Source: Pipra filicauda (taxonomy: Eukaryota > Chordata > Aves > Passeriformes > Pipridae). Taken from it: a DNA stretch of 64,000 bases. The notes beneath the pieces were generated by a model. The model made no database searches and had not been told where the DNA came from. It was given only the letters and a program-made list of their open reading frames with translations. Within the stretch, counting starts at the first letter, position 1. Each line of letters opens with the position of its first letter. Made by a program: the position numbers and the translations under genes. The DNA is taken from assembly GCF_003945595.2 (NCBI RefSeq), contig NW_024104421.1, forward strand, positions 1,116,001-1,180,000. The letters are read 5' to 3'. Below, piece by piece: positions 26,087-37,030 of the stretch.

Positions 26087-26870
26087 GGGAGAAGCAATTT
26101 TGAAGGTGCATTGTATTGCCAATATGCAGTAGCAATACAATGTAGGACCACTCCTGGTGAGAATGTGCTTTGTGATCATCTCGTGAGTATGTCCTGAACA
26201 TGCTTAAGTTTATTTCTGACTCACTGCCTTCATGAGAATAGTTAAATGGATGCAAAATCTTTGAAAGGAATTTGGTGTCCGTAACACCCAGGCTTGTAAG
26301 TGCTGGAGTGGAGAGGAACAGGGAGGAAGTCTCTTTGCTGATTACCTGTTTCCCAACTTGCCTGAAGGAGCAGTGAGGGGGATGCTTTTCTCAGGATGGG
26401 TGCACAAACTGCTTAGCTGTTGCAAAGTCTTCCTTATCGTCCTGTGGCCCCCAGTAAATCTTGATTTCTTTACTGTACAGTTTCAGAGGTTCATTATACA
26501 TGATGCCAATCTTCTTCACAATTTACACTTGCTTCTGGTGTTTCAGATAGGGCCTTGGGTTGTGCAAAGTCTGGTAGAGATGCATCAGTGGAACTGTGTC
26601 ATCATGTGGTCAATCACTAGGCTGTACTCCAGGTCCCAGTAAGCTGGATGTTGGCCTGTGGTATCTGTCAGGAACAAGGACTGGGGTTTATATCTACAGT
26701 TATCTGATAAAAGGAAATGAATGAAACCATTTAGTTTTTGAAGTGGTATCTCCTTTCCAAGTCTTCTTCTGTGTGAGAAGTATTAGACTGTGTTTGGTAC
26801 TTTCTAATTCAAGATATGTATTTTTCAGGTCAGTCAGGTTTTGCTGTGTACTACTGTGCACACATTTTCA

Positions 26871-27015
26871 AAATTATTATGTGCCTACAACACCCTACAA
26901 ACATGGCAGCATCTTTATTTGCATTTCACAGATGAGAAAACACAGAGTGATTGAGTGTTTTGCTAAGGCCAGACAGGAAAACCGCGGCAGGAGTAGGGAG
27001 GATTCCCTGACTGCC
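26871..27015 (-). mobile_element. MIR-type (CORE) SINE
   Basis: The + strand reads ATTATTATGTGCCTAC, then TTTATTTGCATTTCACAGAT and GAGAAAACACAGAGTG, then GCTAAGGCCAGACAGG and GGAGGATTCCCTGACTG. That is the antisense order of a MIR element (the mammalian equivalent strings are CATTTTACAGATGAGGAAAC, then GCCCAAGGTCACACAG, then GGGATTCGAACCC). The element is therefore on the minus strand. Divergence is high, as expected for this ancient amniote SINE. Confidence 0.72.
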
Positions 27016-28249
27016 CATTGTGGACGTTGTCTGTCCAGCCTGTCTGTCTGTCCTTCTTCCTCGTGGCACGGCATCCCACCACTGTCTGTTGGAGCAGCCT
27101 CTGGAGCACAGGAGACTTGCAGACTATAGTGACTATCCGGCTGTTCTCCACACAGTCTTTCACAGGGTAACCGTGTGCAGAATTTGATTATAACTCCCCT
27201 AATTGGCCACTTCCTTGTCATTGTTCTTGCTGCCGCCTCTCCTGTTAATGGTGCCCCTTTCGTTGGCAGCACCAGGAGGGCAATGCTGTGTTATCCTAGA
27301 GAAAATCCCCCTTTTCTCTTTTAATGTCTCAGACAGCATAGCTGCCTCGCAGCCAGTGTGCGACAGCAGTGTTACACACTCAAACACACCCTTATTAACC
27401 CTGGACTGGGGACTCTGTCGGTGTTAAATCTGTAGATGCAGTACTCAGGATGTGCAGATCTGAAAATAAAATGTTATGCCCCGTCTGTCTGCTTGTCCAT
27501 CTCTCAGTCTGTCCGTCTATCTTACGGACCTACATGCATGCTGGAATAGCTTGGGGAAGGTCAGAGGGAGTTCAGGATCTCAGAATAAAAGGTCAGTTTT
27601 TGTGTGAGTGCGTGTGTTGCTCCAGCTAACTGATGAGGCATCTTGGCAGGACGTTTTTACTTAGAGACAGCCCCGTTTGTTCAGAGGACACGAGCGCCCT
27701 TCTTGTGAAACATGGTCAAGAGTTATTTGCCAGAGGTGACTTTTTTATGGCTTTCTCGATAATAATGTTGCTTTGCTGGAAACCTGCATATATTTCCAGT
27801 GATTCTGCTGGACTTGTCAGAGATAAGTGTGGTATGCACAACAGGGCCAGAGATTTGGTTTGTGTTTAATTGGGACATCTGTACATTTGCACGTGTTGTG
27901 AAAGGGAGAAACTGTGTGTGCGACAGGGCTAAGGGGGCTTGAGCACCTTGGGATGGGAGCACACGTGTGGCGCAGTTGCCAATACAGCTTGGAGATGTTT
28001 CAGTCAATACTTTTTCCAATTTCAGTCAAACTTTCATAGGTAAGTTGGAGATTAATCCCACCCGAACTTGAGGATTCAGTGGCTGGCGTGGTGCTGGGGT
28101 TCTGCACTTTGGAGCCATGAGTGGGAAAGAGAGCGGCGAGGTTTCCAGCAGCAGCCCTGGCTCACAGAACGACCATTAGGCAGGAGGAAGCCCCTGGCAG
28201 GGTTAGGGACCAGACAGTCTATACCAAGGCAGGTCAAAGGGTGAGCTTA

Positions 28250-28550
28250 CTGTTTACTGAATCGGTAAATAGCTAATTATTCAGTCCAGCAACAGGCGAA
28301 ACCCCACATGGGACGTAAATCCTCAACAATTCAGCATTATGTGGCAGGGAATGGATTTGAGATCCGAGGATCCCTTGCAGTAGCAAAGGGGAGCTCTCTG
28401 CACTTTAAAACCTTTTAGGGTCATTGTACCATACCATGGAGCCATTAAGGAGCCCTCACGTGCCAGAAGCAGTTTAACAGGCCCAGTGTTGGGCACTTAA
28501 TTGTGTCAATAATTATTCACGCATTAGCACCAGCTCCTCCTTAAAGTGTG
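28250..28550. promoter_or_regulatory. Candidate conserved noncoding block
   Basis: Repeat-free sequence with dense AT-rich homeodomain-like cores (TAGCTAATTATTCAG near 28269, ACTTAATTGTGTC near 28495, AATAATTATTCACGC near 28508) and balanced composition. The call is inferred from texture; conservation was not tested. Confidence 0.22.
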
Positions 28551-29803
28551 TACTGTGGTGACTCATTAAGTTATTACTGGTATTCATTACCAGTAAAATT
28601 AGCCTTTTTTCAAAGTGTAAAATTTATGTTTTATAGAAAAATATTGCTAGGAGTGCAACAGCTTTGCTCTACTCCCTGCTTGGTGCAGAGGAAAACAAGA
28701 CTATGTAGAGATGAAGCAATATTTTTTGTCCAAAAAGAGGCCCTCAAATTAGAAAGAGTCTTGTGCTTTTTTGCTTTTCTTTTCCCCACAGTGGGTTTTA
28801 TGTACTTTAAATTGGGATAGGGGAGAAGGTATGTTCCTGCCTGGTTTTGGCTATCAGTCCTGTGTGTGTAAATGCTACTTTCTGGTATGACGAGGGAGAA
28901 AGATACCCAGTGTCTTTTGATTAATAAAGTGTTAATGTATATGCAGCTGTCCTTACATTAAATGCGTCACAGTGCACTTTGTTTCTTTAAATGCTGATCA
29001 TTTACAGTGAGCATGTACAGTATATGTGCCTGGAAGGAGAGCAATTGTTATACAACTCTTTAATCCGAGCCATGATTAAAACCCCTTTTGTTCCTCCCTC
29101 CCTGCATTACTCCAGCCTATCATCTTCTCCGAGAAATCATCTGGCAAGTAGAAACGTGTGTATTTTAAGAGAATAACTCCTTTTTAAGCATCAGTTTTGC
29201 TTTTGTTCTGCTTTTAGAACTTAGTTTTTTGCATTTCAATATACAGCACTGTTCAAAAGGCGTAGGAGGGTCATAGCCATTTTTTGAGTGAATAAGGTAT
29301 AATTGAAATATGATGTATGCAGATATCATCACTTCTGCAGCAATTATCCGGATTGTTTGTTTAGTGGGAACATACTTTCAAGTAGGGGTTGGTCAGTGGC
29401 AATCACGTTGCGTGACACAGCTGAGAGAAATGACAAAGAATATGTAAAGTCTCACACTGGGAAATTTCACATTGCACCGAGTGTCTACTAGGGGCAATCA
29501 TTAGGAATTTTGAAGGTGAGGGCCATGGCTGTTTCAGAGAGAAATGTAAAGGAGGACAGGGAGGCTGGTGCTTAGATCTTGGGGAGAGGCTGGGTTTTGG
29601 CATTCTGTTTCATGTGGAGACCAGCAGTTAATGCAGTCCTTGTTGAAACTTGAAACAGCTCTATTAGTAGCTTGATTGGGGAGAGGAGAAGAGACCAAGA
29701 GTAAACAAAAATGTGCGGTCTAGAGATGGGCTTAATTGTGCACAATACATCTTGCCTCTGTGAGGCTTATTCTAATCACTCCAAATGGCACCACACAAGC
29801 TCG

Positions 29804-29821
29804 CACACACACACACACACA
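29804..29821 (+). repeat. (CA)9 microsatellite
   Basis: Nine uninterrupted CA units follow GCT-CG. It is a short perfect dinucleotide repeat, likely length-polymorphic. Confidence 0.95.
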
Positions 29822-30042
29822 AATTTGATCTGCTCAAGCAGATAAAACTGCTATGTGTATAATACTGCCAGGCTAGGAGGAAAAAAAAAATGGACATCTG
29901 TTTAACAATTCTCTATTGTAGACAGGATCATAGAAACACTGTTGCCTGCCTGTCGTGTTCAATCAAAATGAATAAAATGCTGATTTAAAAAAAGAGGAAA
30001 AAAAAAATCAGGCAGAAGAGCGTCTCAAAGTATTTGCTTACA

Positions 30043-30064
30043 TTTTTTTGTTTTGTTTTGTTTT
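30043..30064 (+). repeat. TTTTG pentanucleotide run
   Basis: Seven T, then G, followed by TTTTG units. A short simple repeat. Confidence 0.85.
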
Positions 30065-30496
30065 AATTTCAGCAGCATGATGAGGAAGGGGAATCCCAGG
30101 GGCAGGAGGAGGTTTCAGGAACAGTGAAGGGAAGATTTTATTTTGGTTTGGTTTTTATCCTCCGTACAGCCGAGAGAGGCAAACAGCAGTCGGAACTAAT
30201 TGTAGCTCGCTCAGGAAAGTCTTCATTAGCACTTGCCACACATGGTTACCAGATGTGCCGAAGAAGGGGTGGGAGGAGGGAGGAAGGGGTATGTGGAGAA
30301 TGGACTACATACTTAAACCTAATAATCTGTCTTTTGTTTTCAGGTCTATTGTGTTGGGGAGGGGAAGAATGGGGAGAGGGAGAAATCCTGGCTGCTTTTT
30401 GATGCAGCCAGTCCCTACTTAGATGAATGGCATTCCTTGTCTTGCAGCCTCCTCCAAGGAAGGAAGAAACTCTCAATCATGGCCAAGTAAAGAGGG

Positions 30497-30512
30497 ATTT
30501 ATTTATTTATTT
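30497..30512 (+). repeat. (ATTT)4 microsatellite
   Basis: Four perfect ATTT units. A short simple repeat. Confidence 0.9.
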
Positions 30513-32437
30513 AAAGGCTATCAGTGAACTATTATTCCACTGAACCCGACTGAAAGTGTTTGGATAATCGAACTGGTAAGCCACTATCTTTCTGACCAGC
30601 TTGTGAATTTAAGCTGGGGGTTTTTTTGTGAGCTTATGGCCTCACAGAGTATCAGTGGGGCTGTTGAACTGTCAGTTCAATAGCAGCATCATCTCTGTTC
30701 ACGTGTACTTTGCCAGTGAGCGTGAGATGCAATCAGTGAAGCCAAGTCCAGCAGGAAGGTAAGAGCAGCTCTGTGGTCCTGTCAGTCAGCCCTGAGGTTG
30801 TCATCTTGGTCAGATGTTTAACCTTCTGCCTGTTGCTATTAAAACAAATTAAATAGATCTTCCATGCATAGTGGCTGTTGCTGCTGCAGACCAAGTCATG
30901 GTCTTGCCACCCACAGAGATCATTTTGACAACAACCAGTGTTAATTTTACTGCAGGTGTTACCAGACATATCGCTGGCTTCTCCTTAGGAAAAAAGCATC
31001 CTCCTTTTTCTTATTTTGAACTGACCATCATCCAGGGGGATCCTGTGAGGGTCATCCCTGCCATCTCCCCCTGTTTCAGCAGCACTGCAGCTTTTCTCCC
31101 CTCTCAGTCCCTGCAACATTCCCACAAGGTGCACATTTTTCATACTGGCATTGTCTGTGCTTGGACATCCCCTTTCTCCCTGCACTCCCCTCTTCATTCC
31201 AGTGGTAGGAGAACATCACTGTGTCTGGTCGACAGGGCTTAGATGACTCTCCAAGCTCTGAATAATCAGGGCTGAAGGTTTAATTATGGCACTACACATG
31301 ATATCCACAAGATTTGTCACTCTGGTCATGTGAGAGAACAGCACTAGATGAACTTTTACTAATTAAGCACTCCGTTTATCTTCCTTCTTAAAACTGGAAG
31401 GAGGTATAAATATGGGAAATCATTTATGTTAATGCAAAATAGAGACATTTTTTGAATCTTAAATAATCTGAGTAGAACCTAAATCTTTGTGGCTCTGGCC
31501 TTGTTTTATCCAGCTCAGTTTGCCAGTCTGTAATCTCATCCTGCTTTGGAGCCTGGAAATGTTCTTGCTCGCAATCTCAAAGCGGAGCAGATGTTGCATA
31601 AATAGAAAATAGGTTGTGTGCACAACCTAATCTAAGCACAGGGCACAGAAGGAGGTTTGGATGAATGTAAGCTAATCAGGGCACAGATCTGCTATACTTT
31701 GGGACTTAGGACCAAATTTTTTTCCAGATCCATTCTACTTGCCAGATCCCAAATATGCCATTCATTTTTTCCCTCCCCTGCATGGCAACTCCCACTTGGA
31801 GCTTTTTTAATTTTTATGAGAATAAAGTAATGCCTGTCAGCTCAAGCTCACAAAGCAAAAAGCTTCTTACCAAAGAACTGATCTATTCCATTCTTTCTTC
31901 CATGTTTGACTCTCGATTCCACTGATCTTGTTATTCCGGGTCCATGTTATTCAGAGTCCTAAATTCATCTTTCAGATTCCCTCAAAGGAAATAATAAAGC
32001 CAAAGCACTTAGATGACTTAGTTGTATCTACCCTGTCTACTGTAGGATTGTAGAATCTCTTTCAACCTGTTGAAGCAGAGTCACTGAGTGTATGGCTTCC
32101 ATAACTGTCAGAAGTTTAATAAATTAACTGCCAGAAAGGCCCAAGGAAAAGTTTAATAAAAATACGACCTATTTACCATTCCAATTTTGCTGTAGCTGCT
32201 ATTGCATCAGTTGTTTTCTTAATAAAATGAAGTGCCATATTTGCAATTTGTATAATACTATACCAAATTATTTACACAAGAATGAGCTGTGGTTGTGCCA
32301 ACATGCATTATGTAGAGACAATATCTCCACTTAAAATATTTAGTGTGTAGAAAAAAACAATACTGCAAACTTGATGTTTCTGTGAAGTTTTCTTTCTCTC
32401 TGGTGATGCATATACTTGTGTTTATTTTTTTGAATGC

Positions 32438-32493
32438 TACCCACTGAATGGTTTCATGTGTGAGTGTACCCACAATGAGTTTCATGTGTGTTA
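32438..32493 (+). repeat. Imperfect 27-29 bp tandem duplication
   Basis: The first copy (32438-32466) starts TACCCACTGAATGGTTTCAT and the second (32467-32493) starts TACCCACAATGAGTTTCATG. They align with one 2-bp gap and a few substitutions and share TTTCATGTGTG. It is a small local duplication that has since diverged. Confidence 0.8.
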
Positions 32494-33810
32494 CTGCCTT
32501 CGTGGTGAAACCTTAGCCATGAAAACCAGGTATCAGCTGATTTTCATTGTCATGTATTCCACAGATTTAGTAGTAAAATTTGAAATGGCTATTGATGGCT
32601 CAGATGTCTGTGCTCGCCACTCAACAGGTTTACAGTTACTTGGGGCTTCAGCAGAACTTAGAAGTCCTTTCAGAAATTTGGCACACTGAATGTAATTTTA
32701 AGACATTGTTCATATTATGAACTTCATCTTTAGGTTAATTTAAACATTTTATTAACTTGGAGTTGGAAAGCAGAAAGATCAGATTTATTTCCTGCTTTTT
32801 CTGTGTTTCTGCGTTGAAGTCAAGGTTTCAGGCACAAGGCAAATATTTTTATGCAGATGCAAAACTAATCAACCAAACATGAAAATACTCCTGTGGGGTT
32901 TCCTTGAGGCCTTGCTGGGGATACTGAAATGTGAATAATATATAATGCAAATAATAAATAACATAGTATGAGTATTGTAAGACAGTAGGATTCAGTTAGG
33001 AACAGAATGTATTGGGTGACCCACACGAGCTTGTACTACCGCCCTTTTTATGATACTCAAAATCACATGTTTTTGCTGCCTGGATCTTCTATCAAGCTTT
33101 TTTTACCCTCACAATGTTCTTCTATAATGCGCTCCATCAAAATGCACGTTTCCTCACAGATGATGTCATTTAAGCGGAAAAAGAATTGTAAATCCTTCTT
33201 TGGCCTCCTGTAGTTTTTTCCTGGGTAGCTGGCTGAGCTCAAACTACTTCTCTTTCTAGCAAGAAATGATATCTAAGTAATCAATATCATTTTTTTTTAT
33301 GTGCCTGTCAACAGTACAGTATGTAATTAGAGAGTATCCCGCACTGTGCTAATGCTGCACAGTAATTGCATATGGCAGCATTTTTCTCCCCGTGATTTTG
33401 CAGTTTTTTCCAGCACAAAACAAGTGACCGACACGACAGGCGGGAAAGTTTCATTGTAATGTTGGGGAAAATCGAGAAGAGCAAGTTTACTGGGGAGAGT
33501 ACAAATAGCTTTTCTCTTTTCCAGGGTAATGACTTGGAGATAGATATGCAGTTGCAGCAACATGAGGTCCATCTTTTTGTCACCTCAAAATGAGGTTCCT
33601 GTGGTGTGCTGTCCGGGAGGAGCCAGCGGGCTGCTCGGGGACAGACGCTGGCGGGGGAGATTGCAGCCTGCTTTGTTTGCAGGGCGGGAGCAGAGGAGCC
33701 TGTTGCTCCCAGCCTGCTCTGACTTCCAGTAAGCTTCCAGTACTTATTGATTTGCAGGTGGTGACTCTAAACCTGTGAAGTTTCCAGAAAGGTTTGAGAC
33801 CTTCTCTTGT

Positions 33811-33830
33811 TGGGTCTCAGCTGAGACCCA
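33811..33830. repeat. 20-bp perfect palindrome
   Basis: TGGGTCTCAGCTGAGACCCA is its own reverse complement and is centred on a CAGCTG E-box-type core. Pairing stops at the next base on each side. It could be a dimer binding site or chance. Confidence 0.9.
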
Positions 33831-34942
33831 GAGCAAGGCAAGGTGGAAACCTATGTGCAAAGAAAGGTGCTGGTAAAGTATAAAGGTGTAATTTGGCATA
33901 TATCCCACCACCCCTCCCCTTTTTTTACCTTTGAGAAAGATATGGGATCAGATTGGTATATTTGAGTGATCCTTATCTTTTTAATTTTTAATGATTGAGC
34001 ATTTACAGTTTCATAATACACACTGGAAGAAACGTAACTATGGAACAAGAAGCATTCCTGACTGAATAAGTTTATTTTTATTTTGTTTTGCCTGGTTCTG
34101 TTTCAGTGGCAAAACAGATTAGTTTCCCAACACAATGCCTGCAATTTTATCACGAAGCTTACAATATGTAATGTGTCTTGCAAAGCCCTGTTCTGAGATA
34201 ACATAAATGTGTGAGAATCTCTACCTCCACTTGTGGAAAAAATTAAAATTTTACTACAGTGAATTGCAGTGAAAAACTTGAAAATATGGCATTGAGGCAC
34301 CATAAAGAAGTAAGAGAAAGATAAAACAAAAGGATCTCAAATGCACTGGAAGGCATTTATGTATGGTTTAGGGTTTTTTTTGTTTCTGAGCATCACTATT
34401 TATGGCAAATGTTAGGGCTTTTAAGTCTTGGTCTGATGATGTTTGGGTGTTTGGGAGGAGTAGTACCTAAAATATTCTTCAGACTGTCTCCTCAAGTTGT
34501 TTCATTTCTCCCATGCCAGATCAGTGTGCCTTATCCTTGGTCTTTCCCTTTCCCCAGACTCTCAGGTCCTGGTAGTGCTCCTTTACCACAACTGCAGAGG
34601 TCTCGGCTTCTCTCTGGTCCCAGTGAAACCAAGGTGATTGAGAGAGCAAAGCACTTCTAGTCCTGCTTTCTCCTCCCCCCAGGCTCAACCTCCATCATTT
34701 CCCTGTGTGTTGATTAACTTCATTTAGATTTGTCCCCAGGAACAGTGAGTTGTGCTGAGGAGTCATCTGTCTTTTGCATTATATTTTAAGGAGAACAGAA
34801 AGCAAATGACACAGAGTATAAAATAAGTACTTAAGTAAACATTTTAATCTCACTTGGGGCAGTTTGACAAAATAATGAAAACATACCACGTGCATGTGTG
34901 TCTGCACATAATCATTGTCATCCTCGTTTGCTCTTATTGTCA

Positions 34943-35085
34943 GTATCCCTGGAGGTATTTAAAGGAAGTGTGGATGTGGCACTTAGGGATGTGCTTTAGT
35001 GGTGGACCTGGCAGTGCTGGGTTAAGGGACTCAATGACCTCAGAGGTCTTTTCCAACCTAAAAGCTTCTGTGATTCTCTGATTTT
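34943..35085 (+). mobile_element. CR1 LINE 3' end
   Basis: The strings ATCCCTGGAGGTATTTAAAG, GGATGTGGCACTTAGGGATG, GTGCTGGGTTAAGGGACT, CTCAGAGGTCTTTTCCAACC and TTCTGTGATTCTCTGATTTT run in CR1 order. This is a 143-bp 3' UTR fragment of the same subfamily as the copy at 36634, with which it shares the GGCACTTAGGG and GCTGGGTTAA strings. Confidence 0.95.
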
Positions 35086-36633
35086 AGGGAACAGTGTGCC
35101 TGTGATTCAGGGCGAGCCTCGGCTCATGGCAGCCTGCAGCCTGTGACTGAGCCGTGTCGCTCTGCAGGTCCCACTGGTTTGAGGAACAGCCTCTGTGCGT
35201 GAGCAAGTACCTGCTTTTAACACAATATGAGGATCAAGGTCTCAGAGATGCTGAATCTTCAGTTTCATCTGCTGAATTTCAGCCTGTTTCTGATCTGTGA
35301 TGGAGCAATGAAAGCAATAGTTCTTTCTAGAGGTGAGGCCATACTGTAATCCAAACCAGGAAAAGAAATGATGTCCCATATTGGCTTGTATTTATTTCAA
35401 ATTCTGTGCAAAAATTTTAGTAGATTTTTCTTTTCACCACACCATGCAACTATGACCTTTTTTCATCAAAAGCAGCAACAATAATTCACATCAGTGCATT
35501 ATCAATTCTTTATACCATTAGTGAATTTGAAACAAAATTAAAAATGCCAAAAAAAAGATAACTATTTGACTATAGGAACAGTAATTTCCAGGTCATTTCT
35601 TGACTTCTGTGAGCAAATTTCTTCCAGTTTAGGAAATTCAGAATTATTTTCATTTTGATAAGAATGGAACATCCATTCAACAGACAATAAAAGCTTTTTA
35701 AACCTGTTAAATACTATGAAGTAGATGTGTACAGCTAATTAAGGTATGTGTTGAATAGTAATTATGTCATCCTGAGGGATTTACAAATAGAGTTGAGTTA
35801 AAATTTGATTCAATCTTCTATCATTCACAGAAGGTGCAAATTATTATTCATTTAGCGTGCTCTGATTTCAGTTCTAAAGGTAATCCAGAAAAAAGGGAGA
35901 GGGATTTCTGTTTTATCAGCATTGTTTAAGAACTAAGATCCCTTAATTATCACACTGTACCAATAGTCTGCTTCCCAACTTAGTGAAGCAGTCATTCAGC
36001 TTTGAAACTAACAATTTACCCTCCAAGCAAAGAAAGATATAAGAAAAAGTGTTTAGTCAGCAAGCAAATACACCAAATTGTATGTTTTGGCTTTTGTTGG
36101 TGTTCATGTTTCTGAGCTGTGCAAATGCGAGTCACTTACACAATACCCTTCAATCAAAGGCATCAAAGCAAAGGAGACAGATTTCACAAGAAAATCGAAA
36201 GAAAAAAAAAAAAGGCAAAGGTGAAATAAAGCTTCGTAAGATCCAGTTCTTTCAATCTCCTGAACCTCTTTCCAGGGTCTTCCTTTTTACTTAACATGGA
36301 TAGACTCTTGATCTTACTGCTTGGTGTAATTTCTCATCATGGTTATGAAGAATTAGGTAAGATACCTGATAACTTTGTGGAAGTATTATAGATTCTTTTA
36401 TGAGGAAGTTACTACTGTGTTTCTTGATTCATAACAGTAATTGGCAATCCTCATAATTACCGTTAAAGCTGGCCAAAAATGAAAAAAAAATTGTTTCATG
36501 AAATACTTTTATGTCTTGGAATGAAAACTGCCTCTTTCAAGGAAATTATTAATTTCCTAAGAATCCAGAAGACTCCAGGACCTACAGCAGTAATGGTAGA
36601 GTACTTGAAACAGGTTAAGTTTCTGTTCTATCT
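35086..36633. other. Unique noncoding DNA between two CR1 copies
   Basis: AT-rich sequence with no recognised gene. Short A-rich runs occur near 36207 and 36483. The frame at 36049-36294 is lysine-rich and low-complexity, and does not look coding. Confidence 0.6.
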
Positions 36634-36824
36634 GAAAGGGTGGTCAGGCATCGCAATGGGCTGCCCAGGGAAGTGGTGGAGTCACCATCCCTGGAAATGT
36701 TTAAAAGACACGTAGATGTGACACTTGGGGACATGGTTTAGTGCTGGGGCTTGGTAGTGCTGGGTTAATGGTTGGAACTGATGATCTTAGAGGCCTTTTC
36801 CAACCCAAATGATTCTATGATTGG
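36634..36824 (+). mobile_element. CR1 LINE 3' end
   Basis: GGTGGTCAGGCATCGCAATG, GGCTGCCCAGGGAAGTGG, GTCACCATCCCTGGAAATG, ATGGTTTAGTGCTGGGGC, TTAGAGGCCTTTTCCAACCC and GATTCTATGATT appear in CR1 order on the + strand. About 190 bp of C-terminal ORF and 3' UTR remain. Confidence 0.95.
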
Positions 36825-36936
36825 GAGATTCAGCCTCTTTAGCCGCTGGGACTTCTCTCCTGCATGTCTGAGCTGTCAAGGAAATTTTATCAAAACAGAT
36901 ATTTTCTTGGTAATATTTTTTGTTTGCTGCATTTTC

Positions 36937-36951
36937 TTTTTTTTTTTTTTT
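36937..36951 (+). repeat. T15 homopolymer
   Basis: Fifteen uninterrupted T residues, 50 bp upstream of the A27 run. Confidence 0.9.
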
Positions 36952-36999
36952 AGGAAAAACTTTTCCTGCAAAATTTTCTCACTAAACCTATTTCTTGCA

Positions 37000-37001
<2 letters not shown>

Positions 37002-37028
<27 letters not shown>
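37002..37028 (+). repeat. A27 homopolymer
   Basis: Twenty-seven uninterrupted A residues, the longest homopolymer in the window. No AATAAA-type signal lies 10-30 bp upstream and no recognisable retroposed body precedes it, so a processed-pseudogene tail is not supported. Confidence 0.95.

Positions 37029-37030
<2 letters not shown>

Larger units (their letters stand above)
22428..26870. other. Unique noncoding DNA with one old degraded repeat
   Basis: No gene recognised. It contains the low-confidence old repeat at 22965-23175, a 20-bp tandem duplication (24311-24350), a GC-rich patch (about 25715-25795) and T-rich runs near 26061-26086. A 14-bp perfect palindrome, TTATCTTAAGATAA, lies at 25573-25586 and contains two GATA-type cores. 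Open frames are short and unrecognised. Confidence 0.55.
27016..34942. other. Unique noncoding DNA, no gene seen
   Basis: About 8 kb with no recognised gene. It contains degenerate CTGT/GTCT-rich patches (27025-27060 and 27480-27525), a (CA)9 microsatellite, TTTTG and ATTT runs, a candidate regulatory block (28250-28550), an imperfect tandem duplication (32438-32493), a GC-richer patch (33600-33720) and a 20-bp perfect palindrome (33811-33830). Open frames are short and unrecognised. Confidence 0.55.

Noticed and set aside
27480..27525. GTCT/CTGT-rich patch as a microsatellite or array
   Set aside because: Units are irregular and the spacing is not constant; at best it is degenerate simple sequence. 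No CRISPR-like or satellite periodicity exists.
37002..37028. Processed-pseudogene poly(A) tail
   Set aside because: No upstream poly(A) signal, no recognisable transcript-derived body and no target duplication could be found.
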